A stretch of 64,000 bases of DNA from contig CP033051.1 of assembly GCA_003667865.1 (NCBI GenBank), positions 4,347,001 to 4,411,000 on the forward strand, read 5' to 3'. Shown piece by piece: positions 57,164 to 64,000 of the stretch (position 1 is the stretch's first letter; every line of letters starts with the position of its first letter). The stretch is from Rossellomorea marisflavi (GTDB lineage: Bacteria > Bacillota > Bacilli > Bacillales > Bacillaceae_B). The position numbers and the translations under genes were made by a program. The notes beneath the pieces were generated by a model, which searched no databases, was not told where the DNA came from, and saw only the letters and a program-made list of their open reading frames with translations.

Positions 57164-57928
57164 TTATTTGTCTTTAACACGTACAATTTCAATATCTTTT
57201 AGTAATTCATTAATCACATGACTTGCAGCGATTAGACCAGCAACAGATGGGACGAAAGCATTTGAGGAAGGTGGCATTTTGGCTTTACGAATTTTTGCTT
57301 CATCGTTTCCAACCTCTTTACGAATTTCTTCTCGAATAACAATCGGACTTTCGTCAGAGAAAACAACCGTTATCCCTTTACGAATCCCTTCTTTTTTCAA
57401 ACGAGTACGAATCACCTTCGCAATTGGATCTGTATGCGTTTTTGAAATATCTGCTACTTGAAAACGAGTCGGATCATTTTTATTTGCAGCACCCATACTT
57501 GAGATTATTGGAATTTTACGTTCTAAGCATTCTTTCATTAAGTGAATTTTATACGAGATTGTATCTGATGCATCAATTACGTAATCTATGTTCTGATCAA
57601 AGAACTGCTCATATGTTTCTTCTGTATAGAACATTTTTAATGAAACAACTTCACATTCTGGATTAATGTCTTTAATACGTGCAGCCATTAAATCTACTTT
57701 AGGTTGTCCCACAGTAGAGAGCAATGCGTGTATTTGTCTATTAACATTTGTGATATCCACATCGTCTTTATCAACAAGCACAAGACGCCCTACACCTGAA
57801 CGTGCCAATGCTTCAGCTGCAAAAGAACCCACTCCTCCGATTCCTAAAACAGCGACAGTCGTATTTTTTAACGTATTTAGCCCTTCTTTTCCAATGGCTA
57901 ACTCGTTACGTGAAAATTGGTGTAGCAA
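57164..57928 (-). CDS. tcdA: tRNA threonylcarbamoyladenosine dehydratase
   Basis: 254-residue E1-like enzyme (YrvM) that cyclizes t6A37 of tRNA with ATP. GIGGVGSFAAEALARSGVG is the nucleotide-binding loop; VDKDDVDITNVNRQIHAL and YVIDASDTISYKIHLM follow the E1/ThiF pattern, and FVPSVAGLIAA ends the core. The TTG start is 9 bases after GGAG, giving MLHQFSRNEL as in B. subtilis; the two ATGs 18 bases upstream are part of or before that site. Located before the 6S RNA gene. Confidence 0.94.
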   Translation of the reverse strand: MLHQFSRNELAIGKEGLNTLKNTTVAVLGIGGVGSFAAEALARSGVGRLVLVDKDDVDITNVNRQIHALLSTVGQPKVDLMAARIKDINPECEVVSLKMFYTEETYEQFFDQNIDYVIDASDTISYKIHLMKECLERKIPIISSMGAANKNDPTRFQVADISKTHTDPIAKVIRTRLKKEGIRKGITVVFSDESPIVIREEIRKEVGNDEAKIRKAKMPPSSNAFVPSVAGLIAASHVINELLKDIEIVRVKDK

Positions 57929-58201
57929 TAGAATCAACTCCATCATAAGTATTCAACTAGGTTTTTACTGAATTAGGATAAAGGAAAAGTAGTAGAAAAG
58001 CAACCCGTAGTTTATTTATAAACGATTCTGTTTTACGGTACACTTCATATTATTGTCAATGGAAAGTGTGTAAAACTGACATCAGCTTTATTTCGAGTTT
58101 TTGAATCATGTGCCTTTGACACGTAAAATATAGGCTGCTTCTAACTGGATCATTCACTTAGCTGAAGATTAGGAAATACGATTCTTAACCGTAGTTCTTC
58201 G

Positions 58202-58383
58202 CGGACATTTATTCCGTTATTTTCACAGAAAGTGTTCATTTCGAGGGTTTTGTGGACATTTATTCCTTTATTTGATGAATTTCGCAATAAATTTTCTCGA
58301 TTTCAGTTAGATAAAGGAACAGATGTCCGTCAGGCATTCATAATCAAGGTTTCAGGCAATAATAACGGAATAAATGTCCGCGT
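58202..58383. repeat. Four-arm CGGACATTTATTCC repeat element, copy B
   Basis: Forward arms GCGGACATTTATTCCGTTAT (58202) and GTGGACATTTATTCCTTTAT (58253); reverse arms ATAAAGGAACAGATGTCCGT (58312) and ATAACGGAATAAATGTCCGC (58363). The outer pair and the inner pair are each complementary, so the whole can fold as nested stems. Same plan and size as the element at 29091. Confidence 0.85.
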
Positions 58384-58613
58384 TGTTATTTTCTAAAACT
58401 TCCTACACCGGTTGTTCAATAAATTCTTATAAATATTAATTGAAATGATGCTAGATAAAACATAAATGACATGCTACTTGTTAGTTGCTTTTCAAGTGTA
58501 CCACAATTATTTTCTTTTAAATTTATTAGTAGTATGGATTACATCTTGGAAATCATGCTGTTTGTTTCAATCGTTTTTTAAAAGTGACACTTTATGTGAC
58601 TGGTTTTTGTGTG

Positions 58614-58900
58614 GATTGAAGGGGCTTTTTTTTATTGGGGTGCTTTTTTTGGTGTCAGTCCCTTCAAGAAGTCTCCTTTTATCAAGCAGAATGTTTGTCA
58701 TCCTGGATTTAAGTGTGACTGTCTTCAGGGACAGACCCCTCTTGCACTTACGGGTATGGTAGATTGAAGGGGCTTTTTTTTATTGGGGTGCTTTTTTTGG
58801 TGTCAGTCCCTTCAAGGAGTCTCCTTTTATCAAGCAGAATGTTTGTCATCCTGCATTTAAGTGTGGCTGTTTTCAGGGACAGACCCCTCTTGCACTTACG
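58614..58900. repeat. Tandem duplication with 148-base period
   Basis: Two direct copies of 139 bases (58614-58752 and 58762-58900) differing at few positions, with a 9-base spacer. Each contains GATTGAAGGGGCTTTTTTTT, TATTGGGGTGCTTTTTTTGG, TCAGTCCCTTCAA and TTCAGGGACAGACCCC. The T-tracts after G-rich blocks resemble terminator fragments. The plus- and minus-strand frames of 64-98 codons across it are products of the repeat and its T-runs. 57950-58200 and 58384-58613 hold nothing else recognisable. Confidence 0.9.
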
Positions 58901-58940
58901 ATGTTTGGATTTAGAGAGGGATATGCTTTTGGTGTGGAAC

Positions 58941-58971
58941 AAAAAAGAGCCACACTGTTAACGTGTGACTC
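58941..58971 (-). terminator. Terminator downstream of 6S RNA
   Basis: On the minus strand GAGTCACAC pairs with GTGTGGCTC (one G-U) around GTTAACA and is followed by TTTTTTG. Confidence 0.85.
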
Positions 58972-59200
58972 GGATCATCTAGACTCATATTAGGAATGTA
59001 ATAAGAACAAGTCCCAATTATGCCGTTGATGTGGTTCCTTCGTTTTGAACCCGCTCATCGCAGGTGGGTGCTTTGTTCAAAGATTTGTAAGTCCTTTAAA
59101 AAGGCATGTACGCCACTTTGAAACTTCAAGCTCCCGAAGGTATAGTTGTTCGGTCAAAACTGATAGGTAAAACAACGTACACATCAGGACTCGTTTAATT
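58972..59200 (-). ncRNA. ssrSA: 6S RNA (6S-1 type)
   Basis: The minus-strand sequence has the segments I know from B. subtilis 6S-1 RNA: AACAACTATACCTTCGGGAG, TTTCAAAGTGGCGTACATGC, AAAGGACTTACAAATC, CACCCACCTGCGATGAGCGG and CATAATTGGGACTTGTTC. GAGTCC near the 5' end can pair with GGGACTT near the 3' end to close the long rod with a central bubble. 6S RNA mimics an open promoter and holds sigma-A RNA polymerase. Its place between tcdA and aspS is the same as in B. subtilis. The mature 3' end is probably near 59005; the exact ends are estimates. Confidence 0.93.
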
Positions 59201-59206
59201 GTTTTT

Positions 59207-59236
59207 ATAGTATCATATGAAAATGGTGATTTCAAC
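59207..59236 (-). promoter_or_regulatory. Promoter of 6S RNA
   Basis: TTGAAA and TACTAT on the minus strand, 18 bases apart, with TGA before the -10 (extended -10). Start is expected near 59200, just before the rod begins. It lies within the 18 bases and end of aspS. Confidence 0.75.
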
Positions 59237-59253
59237 AAAGACAAGACTGGAAA

Positions 59254-61029
59254 TTATTCACTTTTTTCGACACGAACCTGTAACGATAAATCCACTAATT
59301 GATTGTCACTTACTTCACTTGGTGCATTCGTCAATAAATCACTTGCGCTTGCTGTTTTAGGGAATGCGATTGTATCACGAAGGTTCGTACGTCCTGCTAG
59401 AAGCATAACTAAGCGATCTAACCCTAATGCAATACCACCATGTGGAGGTGTTCCATATTCGAATGCTTCAAGTAGGAATCCGAATTGCTCTTGTGCTTCT
59501 TCTTTAGAGAATCCAAGAACCTTAAACATTTTCTCTTGAATGTCTCTTTCATAGATACGAAGAGATCCACCACCAAGCTCATATCCATTTAACACAAGGT
59601 CATAGGCTTGTGCACGAACATTCGCGGGATCTGTTTCTAATTTTTCAAGATCTTCACGGACTGGCATTGTGAATGGATGGTGTGCTGCATAATAGCGTCC
59701 TTCTTCCTCAGCATACTCTAATAATGGCCAATCTGTTACCCAAAGGAAGTTAAACACTGTCTCATCAATAAGACCTAATTCTTTTCCAAGCTTTAAGCGA
59801 AGAGCACCTAGCGCGTCCGCAACAACAGATTTCTTATCTGCAACAAATAATAATAAATCTCCTTGCTCAACAGATGCTTGCGCTTGAAGCTGCTGCTGTT
59901 CTTCTTCAGTAATAAACTTTGAAATTGGGCCTTTTAATCCATCTTCTTCAGCCTTAAGCCATGCAAGTCCTTTTGCACCATAACGTGAAACGAATTCTGT
60001 TAAAGCATCAATGTCCTTACGAGAATAGTTACTTGCAGCACCTTTAACATTAATTAATTTTACTTGCCCACCGCTTGACACTGCACCTGCAAATACTTTA
60101 AAGCTTGAGTCTTTTACAATTTCAGATGCATCTATAAGTTCCATAGCAAATCGTGTGTCTGGCTTATCGGAGCCATAACGACTCATTGCTTCATCATATG
60201 TCATTCGCGGAATAGGAGTTTGTAATGCTACACCTTTTACATCTTGTAAAAGCTGCTTCATCATATCCTCTACTAGAGCAATAATCTCTTCCTGAGACAT
60301 GAAGCTCATTTCCATATCAATTTGTGTAAATTCTGGCTGACGGTCTGCACGTAAATCTTCATCACGGAAGCAGCGAGCAATTTGGAAATAACGGTCAAAG
60401 CCTGATACCATTAATAGCTGTTTAAATATTTGTGGTGATTGAGGTAAAGCATAAAATTCACCTGGATGCACACGGCTTGGTACAAGATAGTCACGTGCTC
60501 CTTCTGGCGTACTTTTTGTTAAAATTGGTGTTTCAACATCAAGGAATCCATTATCATTTAGGAAGTTACGGAATGACAATGTTACATCATGACGTAATTT
60601 CATCGTGTCAAACATGACGGATCTACGTAGATCTAGGTAACGATATTTTAAACGAACATCCTCATTTACGTCTGATTGATCTCCAATAACAAATGGCGGT
60701 GTCTTTGCACTATTAATAATCTCAACACTTTCAGCCTGAATTTCAATCTTACCTGTGTTAATGTTTTCATTCACTGTACTTTCTTCACGTGCTACTACGC
60801 TCCCAGTTACAGAAAGAACGTACTCGTTACGGATTTTCTCAGCAAGCTCTAACGCTGCTTTAGATAAGTCTGGATTGAACACAATTTGAACAATCCCTGT
60901 TCGGTCCCGTAAGTCAATAAAAATTAAACCACCTAAGTCTCTTCTCTTTTGAACCCAGCCCTTAAGGACTACCTTTTCACCAATAAACTTCTCTGTAACT
61001 TCACCACAGTAGGATGTACGCTGTGTCAT
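59254..61029 (-). CDS. aspS: Aspartate--tRNA ligase
   Basis: 591-residue class IIb synthetase. N-terminal OB fold ([25 protein letters not shown]) binds the anticodon; the catalytic domain has [25 protein letters not shown], motif 2 [22 protein letters not shown], the bacterial GAD insertion (about 290-410) and motif 3 [11 protein letters not shown]. Full length. It follows hisS by one base in one operon behind a T-box. Confidence 0.98.
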   Translation of the reverse strand: MTQRTSYCGEVTEKFIGEKVVLKGWVQKRRDLGGLIFIDLRDRTGIVQIVFNPDLSKAALELAEKIRNEYVLSVTGSVVAREESTVNENINTGKIEIQAESVEIINSAKTPPFVIGDQSDVNEDVRLKYRYLDLRRSVMFDTMKLRHDVTLSFRNFLNDNGFLDVETPILTKSTPEGARDYLVPSRVHPGEFYALPQSPQIFKQLLMVSGFDRYFQIARCFRDEDLRADRQPEFTQIDMEMSFMSQEEIIALVEDMMKQLLQDVKGVALQTPIPRMTYDEAMSRYGSDKPDTRFAMELIDASEIVKDSSFKVFAGAVSSGGQVKLINVKGAASNYSRKDIDALTEFVSRYGAKGLAWLKAEEDGLKGPISKFITEEEQQQLQAQASVEQGDLLLFVADKKSVVADALGALRLKLGKELGLIDETVFNFLWVTDWPLLEYAEEEGRYYAAHHPFTMPVREDLEKLETDPANVRAQAYDLVLNGYELGGGSLRIYERDIQEKMFKVLGFSKEEAQEQFGFLLEAFEYGTPPHGGIALGLDRLVMLLAGRTNLRDTIAFPKTASASDLLTNAPSEVSDNQLVDLSLQVRVEKSE

Positions 61030-61030
61030 G

Positions 61031-62314
61031 TTAATGACCTCCTAAACGAATATGTTTTTCTAAATACGATATAAATTCAGGTAAAGCAACTTCTTCTTGC
61101 TCCCCAGATTGCATATTCTTTATGTTAATTTTATTGTTTTTTAATTCTTCATCACCTAAAACTGCAACGAATTTTGCATGATGACGATCCGCTGCTTTAA
61201 ATTGAGCTTTTAACTTTCGATCTAAGTAATCTCGTTCAGCGGTAAAACCTGCATTTCGAAGCTCGTGCAGTATTTTTACAGTGTGATCCTTTGCTTCTTC
61301 ACCAAGTGATACAAAGTAGCAATCTAGTGCTTCTTCAATTGGAAGAGCAATTCTTTCTGCTTCTAGCGCAGCTAACAGACGCTCAATACTAAAGGCAAAT
61401 CCAATTCCAGGTGTTGCTGGCCCACCTATCATTTCAACTAACCCATTGTATCGGCCACCACCACATAGAGTAGTTATTGCTCCGAACCCTTCAGCATTGC
61501 TCATAATCTCAAACGCAGTATGGTTATAGTAATCAAGTCCACGTACCAATGTAGGGTCTACAACGAACTCAATGTCCATGGCTTGTAAATATTTTTGAAC
61601 CTTTTCAAAATAAATTCGAGATTCATCATTTAAGTAATCAAGAATTGATGGTGCAGAGCTCATTAACTCGTGATCACGATCTTTTTTACAATCAAGAATT
61701 CGCAGTGGATTCTTTTCTAGGCGATTTTGGCAATCACTACAAAACTCATCAATTCTTGGTTTAAAGTGGTTGATTAATGCCTCGCGGTGATTTGTTCTAC
61801 TTTCTGTATCACCAAGACTATTGATAATAAGCTTTAAGTTCTTTAATCCAAGTTTTTGATAGACTTGCATCGCTAATGAGATTACTTCAGCATCGATTGC
61901 TGGGTCTTCACTTCCAAGTGCCTCAACACCAAATTGAACAAATTGACGATAACGTCCTGCTTGAGGTCGTTCATAACGGAACATTGGGCCCGTGTAAAAT
62001 AACTTCACTGGCTGGTTTGGATCACCGAACATTTTATTTTGGACGAAAGATCGAACGACGGGTGCAGTTCCTTCTGGTCGTAACGCTAAGCTTCTTCCTC
62101 CACGGTCTTCAAACACATACATTTCTTTTTGAACGATGTCGGTTGTATCCCCCACACCTCTCATAAATAACTCACTTGATTCAAAAATAGGAGTTCTAAT
62201 TTCTTTGTACTGATATGTTTTACAGATATCTTTAGCGACTTCTTCGATGTACTGCCACTTTTCAACCTCTCCAGGCAAGATATCTTGCGTTCCGCGCGGG
62301 ACTTGAATAGACAT
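61031..62314 (-). CDS. hisS: Histidine--tRNA ligase
   Basis: 427-residue class IIa synthetase. Motif 1 region [17 protein letters not shown], motif 2 [23 protein letters not shown], the His-specific [14 protein letters not shown] and [14 protein letters not shown], motif 3 [12 protein letters not shown], and a C-terminal anticodon-binding domain. AAAGGAGG precedes the ATG. First gene of hisS-aspS. Confidence 0.98.
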   Translation of the reverse strand: MSIQVPRGTQDILPGEVEKWQYIEEVAKDICKTYQYKEIRTPIFESSELFMRGVGDTTDIVQKEMYVFEDRGGRSLALRPEGTAPVVRSFVQNKMFGDPNQPVKLFYTGPMFRYERPQAGRYRQFVQFGVEALGSEDPAIDAEVISLAMQVYQKLGLKNLKLIINSLGDTESRTNHREALINHFKPRIDEFCSDCQNRLEKNPLRILDCKKDRDHELMSSAPSILDYLNDESRIYFEKVQKYLQAMDIEFVVDPTLVRGLDYYNHTAFEIMSNAEGFGAITTLCGGGRYNGLVEMIGGPATPGIGFAFSIERLLAALEAERIALPIEEALDCYFVSLGEEAKDHTVKILHELRNAGFTAERDYLDRKLKAQFKAADRHHAKFVAVLGDEELKNNKINIKNMQSGEQEEVALPEFISYLEKHIRLGGH

Positions 62315-62390
62315 TTGGTTTGCCTCCTTTAATATTATTTATGTAGTACAAAACCAATCCCTTAAAGGAGCGTAGGATTTTAGAGAATAC

Positions 62391-62667
62391 AAAAAAGCCC
62401 CCATCCCTTGATATACAAGGGACGAGAGCTATATATTCCCGTGGTGCCACCCTAATTGAAGCTTCAAAAAAAGCTTCCACTTAGCCAGTTAACGCCTGGT
62501 ACGTTCATCTCCTACTAAAACCGTAATTTTTTCAGAGCGAAACCTAAGGAGTGTTCATTCACTAAGTCAGCATGTAGAAATGCTTTCAGCCTAGGGCATT
62601 TCCTCTCTTTTCATGTGATGGTTAGCTACTATGCTCCATCATTGGTTTTGTTTAAATACTATTTTGT
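62391..62667 (-). promoter_or_regulatory. T-box riboswitch of hisS-aspS
   Basis: On the minus strand the T-box AGGGTGGCACCACGG (62439-62453) precedes a terminator with arms AGCTCTCGTCCCTTG and CAAGGGATGGGGGCT plus T6 (62391-62430). The 5' half holds stem I with CCTAGGCTGAAAG as in the alaS leader; a CAC (His) triplet in GAACACTCC is the likely specifier, with GAC (Asp) nearby in GCTGACTTAG. An extra stem AAGCTT(C)/GAAGCTT lies just before the T-box. Confidence 0.9.
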
Positions 62668-62673
62668 TTCTTT

Positions 62674-62702
62674 ATCATAATGATGCCATACCATGATGTC
62701 AA
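62674..62702 (-). promoter_or_regulatory. Sigma-A promoter of hisS-aspS
   Basis: TTGACA and TATGAT 17 bases apart on the minus strand, just before the T-box leader; almost the same design as the alaS promoter. Confidence 0.9.
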
Positions 62703-62728
62703 GACTATTTATTAAAAAATTTGGGACA

Positions 62729-62751
62729 GTGGGACAGGTTCCCTGTCCCAC
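62729..62751 (-). terminator. Terminator of the yrzK-like gene
   Basis: GTGGGACAGG and CCTGTCCCAC are a perfect 10-bp stem with a GAA-type loop, starting at the stop codon; TGTCCCAAATTTTTT follows on the minus strand. Confidence 0.75.
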
Positions 62752-62928
62752 TTATGAACGCTCGAGCTTCTTTTTTAACATTCGAACTTCTCGTAAATTC
62801 AAACCGAATTCAGAAGCTAACTCAACATTCACAGCATCCTTTTCACGTTCAACAAAGTGATGAAAGTTCACTCCAAATAATTGATTATCGGAATTGTTCG
62901 TCATTAAATTTTTATCACTTGCTCTCAT
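62752..62928 (-). CDS. YrzK-like small protein
   Basis: 58 residues from an ATG 8 bases after GAAAGGA: MRASDKNLMTNNSDN, then NFHHFVEREKDAVNVELA and SEFGLNLREVRMLKKKLERS. The C-terminal half resembles a helix-turn-helix (sigma region 4-like) unit. Position between hisS and yrvJ suggests YrzK of B. subtilis. Two upstream in-frame ATGs (62955, 62937) are less well placed. Confidence 0.65.
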   Translation of the reverse strand: MRASDKNLMTNNSDNQLFGVNFHHFVEREKDAVNVELASEFGLNLREVRMLKKKLERS

Positions 62929-63107
62929 CAGTTTCATCCTTTCAAACGTCATCACTATATATCATTTCCAATTATTATTTTTTCTATTATTTAAAAGGAG
63001 TTCTCTTTTTTTTATCGTATTTATACTCTATTACGTTTTTTTAAAATATGAGATACTATATCTTTCCATTCAATGCAATTTTTACAATTATGGGGGAGTG
63101 AAAACCG

Positions 63108-64000
63108 ATTAGAACTTACATATCCATTATTACCTGCTTCGCTTTATTCCTTACGATTCTGGTTCCCTTCCATCAAGAGAAGGTCCATGCAGAAACACGT
63201 TATGTTGAAGTGTCTATCCCGACATTAAATGTTCGGAAAGGACCAGGCTTGTCCTATCCAGTAGTGGCACAAATTCATAAAGGAGAAAAATATAAATTAC
63301 TTGACCAGAGCGGAGATTGGTATCAAATTCAAGTCTCATCACAAAAAGCCTGGGTTGCAAATTGGCTTGTGAATGAAGTTACTAGTACTGATAGTGATGT
63401 AAAAAGTGGCACAGTAACAGTAAATGGCCTTCGTGTTCGAAGCGGACCATCTACTAGTAATTCTATTCTAGCGATTGTAAACAAAGGAGATTCATTTTCA
63501 GTTCAAGAAACAAGAGGGAATTGGATAAAAATATCTATCAAATCTGTGACGGGATGGATTTCATCTGATTTTGCTGAATTAAAAGCATCTCCGATATCAA
63601 CAGACCAGCGAGAACCTAGTAGTAATGTTGAGGAACCCACAACTCAAAATACGAGTGGAATTGTTTCTGTATCGAGTTTAAATGTTCGTTCAGAGCCATC
63701 TTTAAATGCAAGAATTGTAGGAGCGCTTCACAAAGGAGATAAGGTTTCAATTTTAACCTCTTCGTCTGGTTGGGCTCAAATACAGTTTGGAAGTCAAAAA
63801 GCTTGGGTTAGCAATCGCTATATTGAAAGTATGAAAGAGACGGTTTCTGAGGAAGTCAGTGAGAGTGAGAATGAAACTGGGATAATAGAGAATGAAAAAT
63901 CCTCATTAACTGGTACTATTACGGTGTACTCATTAAATGTGCGAGATCAAAACTCTCTAAATGGTAAGGTTATTGGGAAAGTTTCAAAAGGAGAACAATA
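63108..64000 (+). CDS. yrvJ: Secreted SH3b-domain protein, probable N-acetylmuramoyl-L-alanine amidase YrvJ (cut by window edge)
   Basis: 297 residues present. A signal peptide (RTYISIITCFALFLTILVPF, then HQEKVHA) is followed by at least four bacterial SH3 domains, each with LNVR/LRVR near its start (TLNVRKGPGL, GLRVRSGPST, SLNVRSEPSL, SLNVRDQNSL) and W-based ends (KAWVANWLV, TGWISSDFA, KAWVSNRYI). Linkers are Ser/Glu-rich. The catalytic domain would lie beyond the edge. There is no ATG/GTG/TTG in frame: an in-frame stop at 63099 is followed by AAA CCG ATT, and ATT at 63108 stands 9 bases after TGGGGGAG. Either ATT initiates, or one extra A has shifted the frame from the GTG at 63098. Confidence 0.85.
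   Translation, partial: MRTYISIITCFALFLTILVPFHQEKVHAETRYVEVSIPTLNVRKGPGLSYPVVAQIHKGEKYKLLDQSGDWYQIQVSSQKAWVANWLVNEVTSTDSDVKSGTVTVNGLRVRSGPSTSNSILAIVNKGDSFSVQETRGNWIKISIKSVTGWISSDFAELKASPISTDQREPSSNVEEPTTQNTSGIVSVSSLNVRSEPSLNARIVGALHKGDKVSILTSSSGWAQIQFGSQKAWVSNRYIESMKETVSEEVSESENETGIIENEKSSLTGTITVYSLNVRDQNSLNGKVIGKVSKGEQ

Noticed and set aside
58466-58961. Frames of 64-98 codons in the tandem duplication
   Set aside because: Hydrophobic runs come from T-tracts; the two plus-strand frames are the same duplicated sequence and neither has a ribosome site.
62721-63044. 107-codon plus-strand frame (Phe/Leu-rich)
   Set aside because: Antisense to the yrzK-like gene and extended by T-runs in AT-rich DNA.

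Overview
The window reads as a single chromosomal segment of an endospore-forming, low-GC member of the Bacillaceae. The gene order from spoIIP to yrvJ follows the Bacillus subtilis spoIIP-gpr-rpsT-holA-comE-yqeM..yqeG-sda-sigK-mccAB-yrrT..alaS-recD2-mnmA-iscS-cymR-rarA-aspS-hisS-yrvJ region, but with insertions, losses and an unbroken sigK, so it is a relative rather than B. subtilis itself. Almost all genes lie on the minus strand. Many real starts are TTG or GTG placed 6 to 9 bases after a strong Shine-Dalgarno sequence, and several apparent upstream ATG/GTG codons are part of the Shine-Dalgarno itself.

Layout. 1-2.6 kb: spore genes spoIIP (cut by the window edge) and gpr. 2.6-9.1 kb: rpsT, holA, yqzM and the competence DNA-uptake locus comEA-comEB-comEC with divergent comER. 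9.1-14.1 kb: a compact eight-gene run (yqeG, yqeH, aroE, yqeI, nadD, yqeK, rsfS, yqeM) for ribosome assembly, NAD and shikimate synthesis. 14.1-17.7 kb: a DnaA-box cluster, sda (sporulation checkpoint), psd, a tiny sporulation-type membrane peptide, sigK and a Dps-like ferritin. 17.7-19.3 kb: an array of tiny minus-strand genes, including four tandem yrzI-family genes. 19.4-28.7 kb: sulfur and methyl-cycle genes (yrhC, mccB, mccA, an adenosylhomocysteinase homologue, mtnN, an MTA/SAH deaminase, yrrT), interrupted by a chemoreceptor and a repeat element. 28.8-39.4 kb: yrzA, yrrS, pbpI, greA, udk, trhP2-trhP1-trmR (tRNA wobble uridine modification), mltG, yrzB, ruvX, ireB. 39.5-47.5 kb: alaS under a T-box, a permease, two small proteins, recD2 and a TPR protein. 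47.6-52.4 kb: mnmA-iscS, cymR, rarA. 52.4-56.2 kb: a five-gene ABC transporter operon carrying its own GntR/YtrA-type regulator and a perfect inverted-repeat operator. 56.6-64 kb: an RsfA-like regulator, tcdA, 6S RNA, aspS-hisS under a second T-box, a yrzK-like gene and a secreted SH3b protein cut by the right edge.

The genes form connected themes: converting SAH and homocysteine to cysteine (yrrT, mtnN, SAH deaminase, SAH hydrolase homologue, mccAB) with the regulator CymR and the cysteine desulfurase IscS nearby; tRNA modification (trhP1/2, trmR, mnmA, tcdA) and charging (alaS, hisS, aspS) with T-box control; and sporulation timing (DnaA boxes-sda, sigK, gpr, spoIIP). Intergenic space is rich in repeats: five copies of a GC-rich element of about 140-320 bp, two copies of a four-arm element built on a CGGACATTTATTCC motif, and a 148-bp-period tandem duplication. 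I saw no tRNA, rRNA, CRISPR array, transposase or prophage gene.
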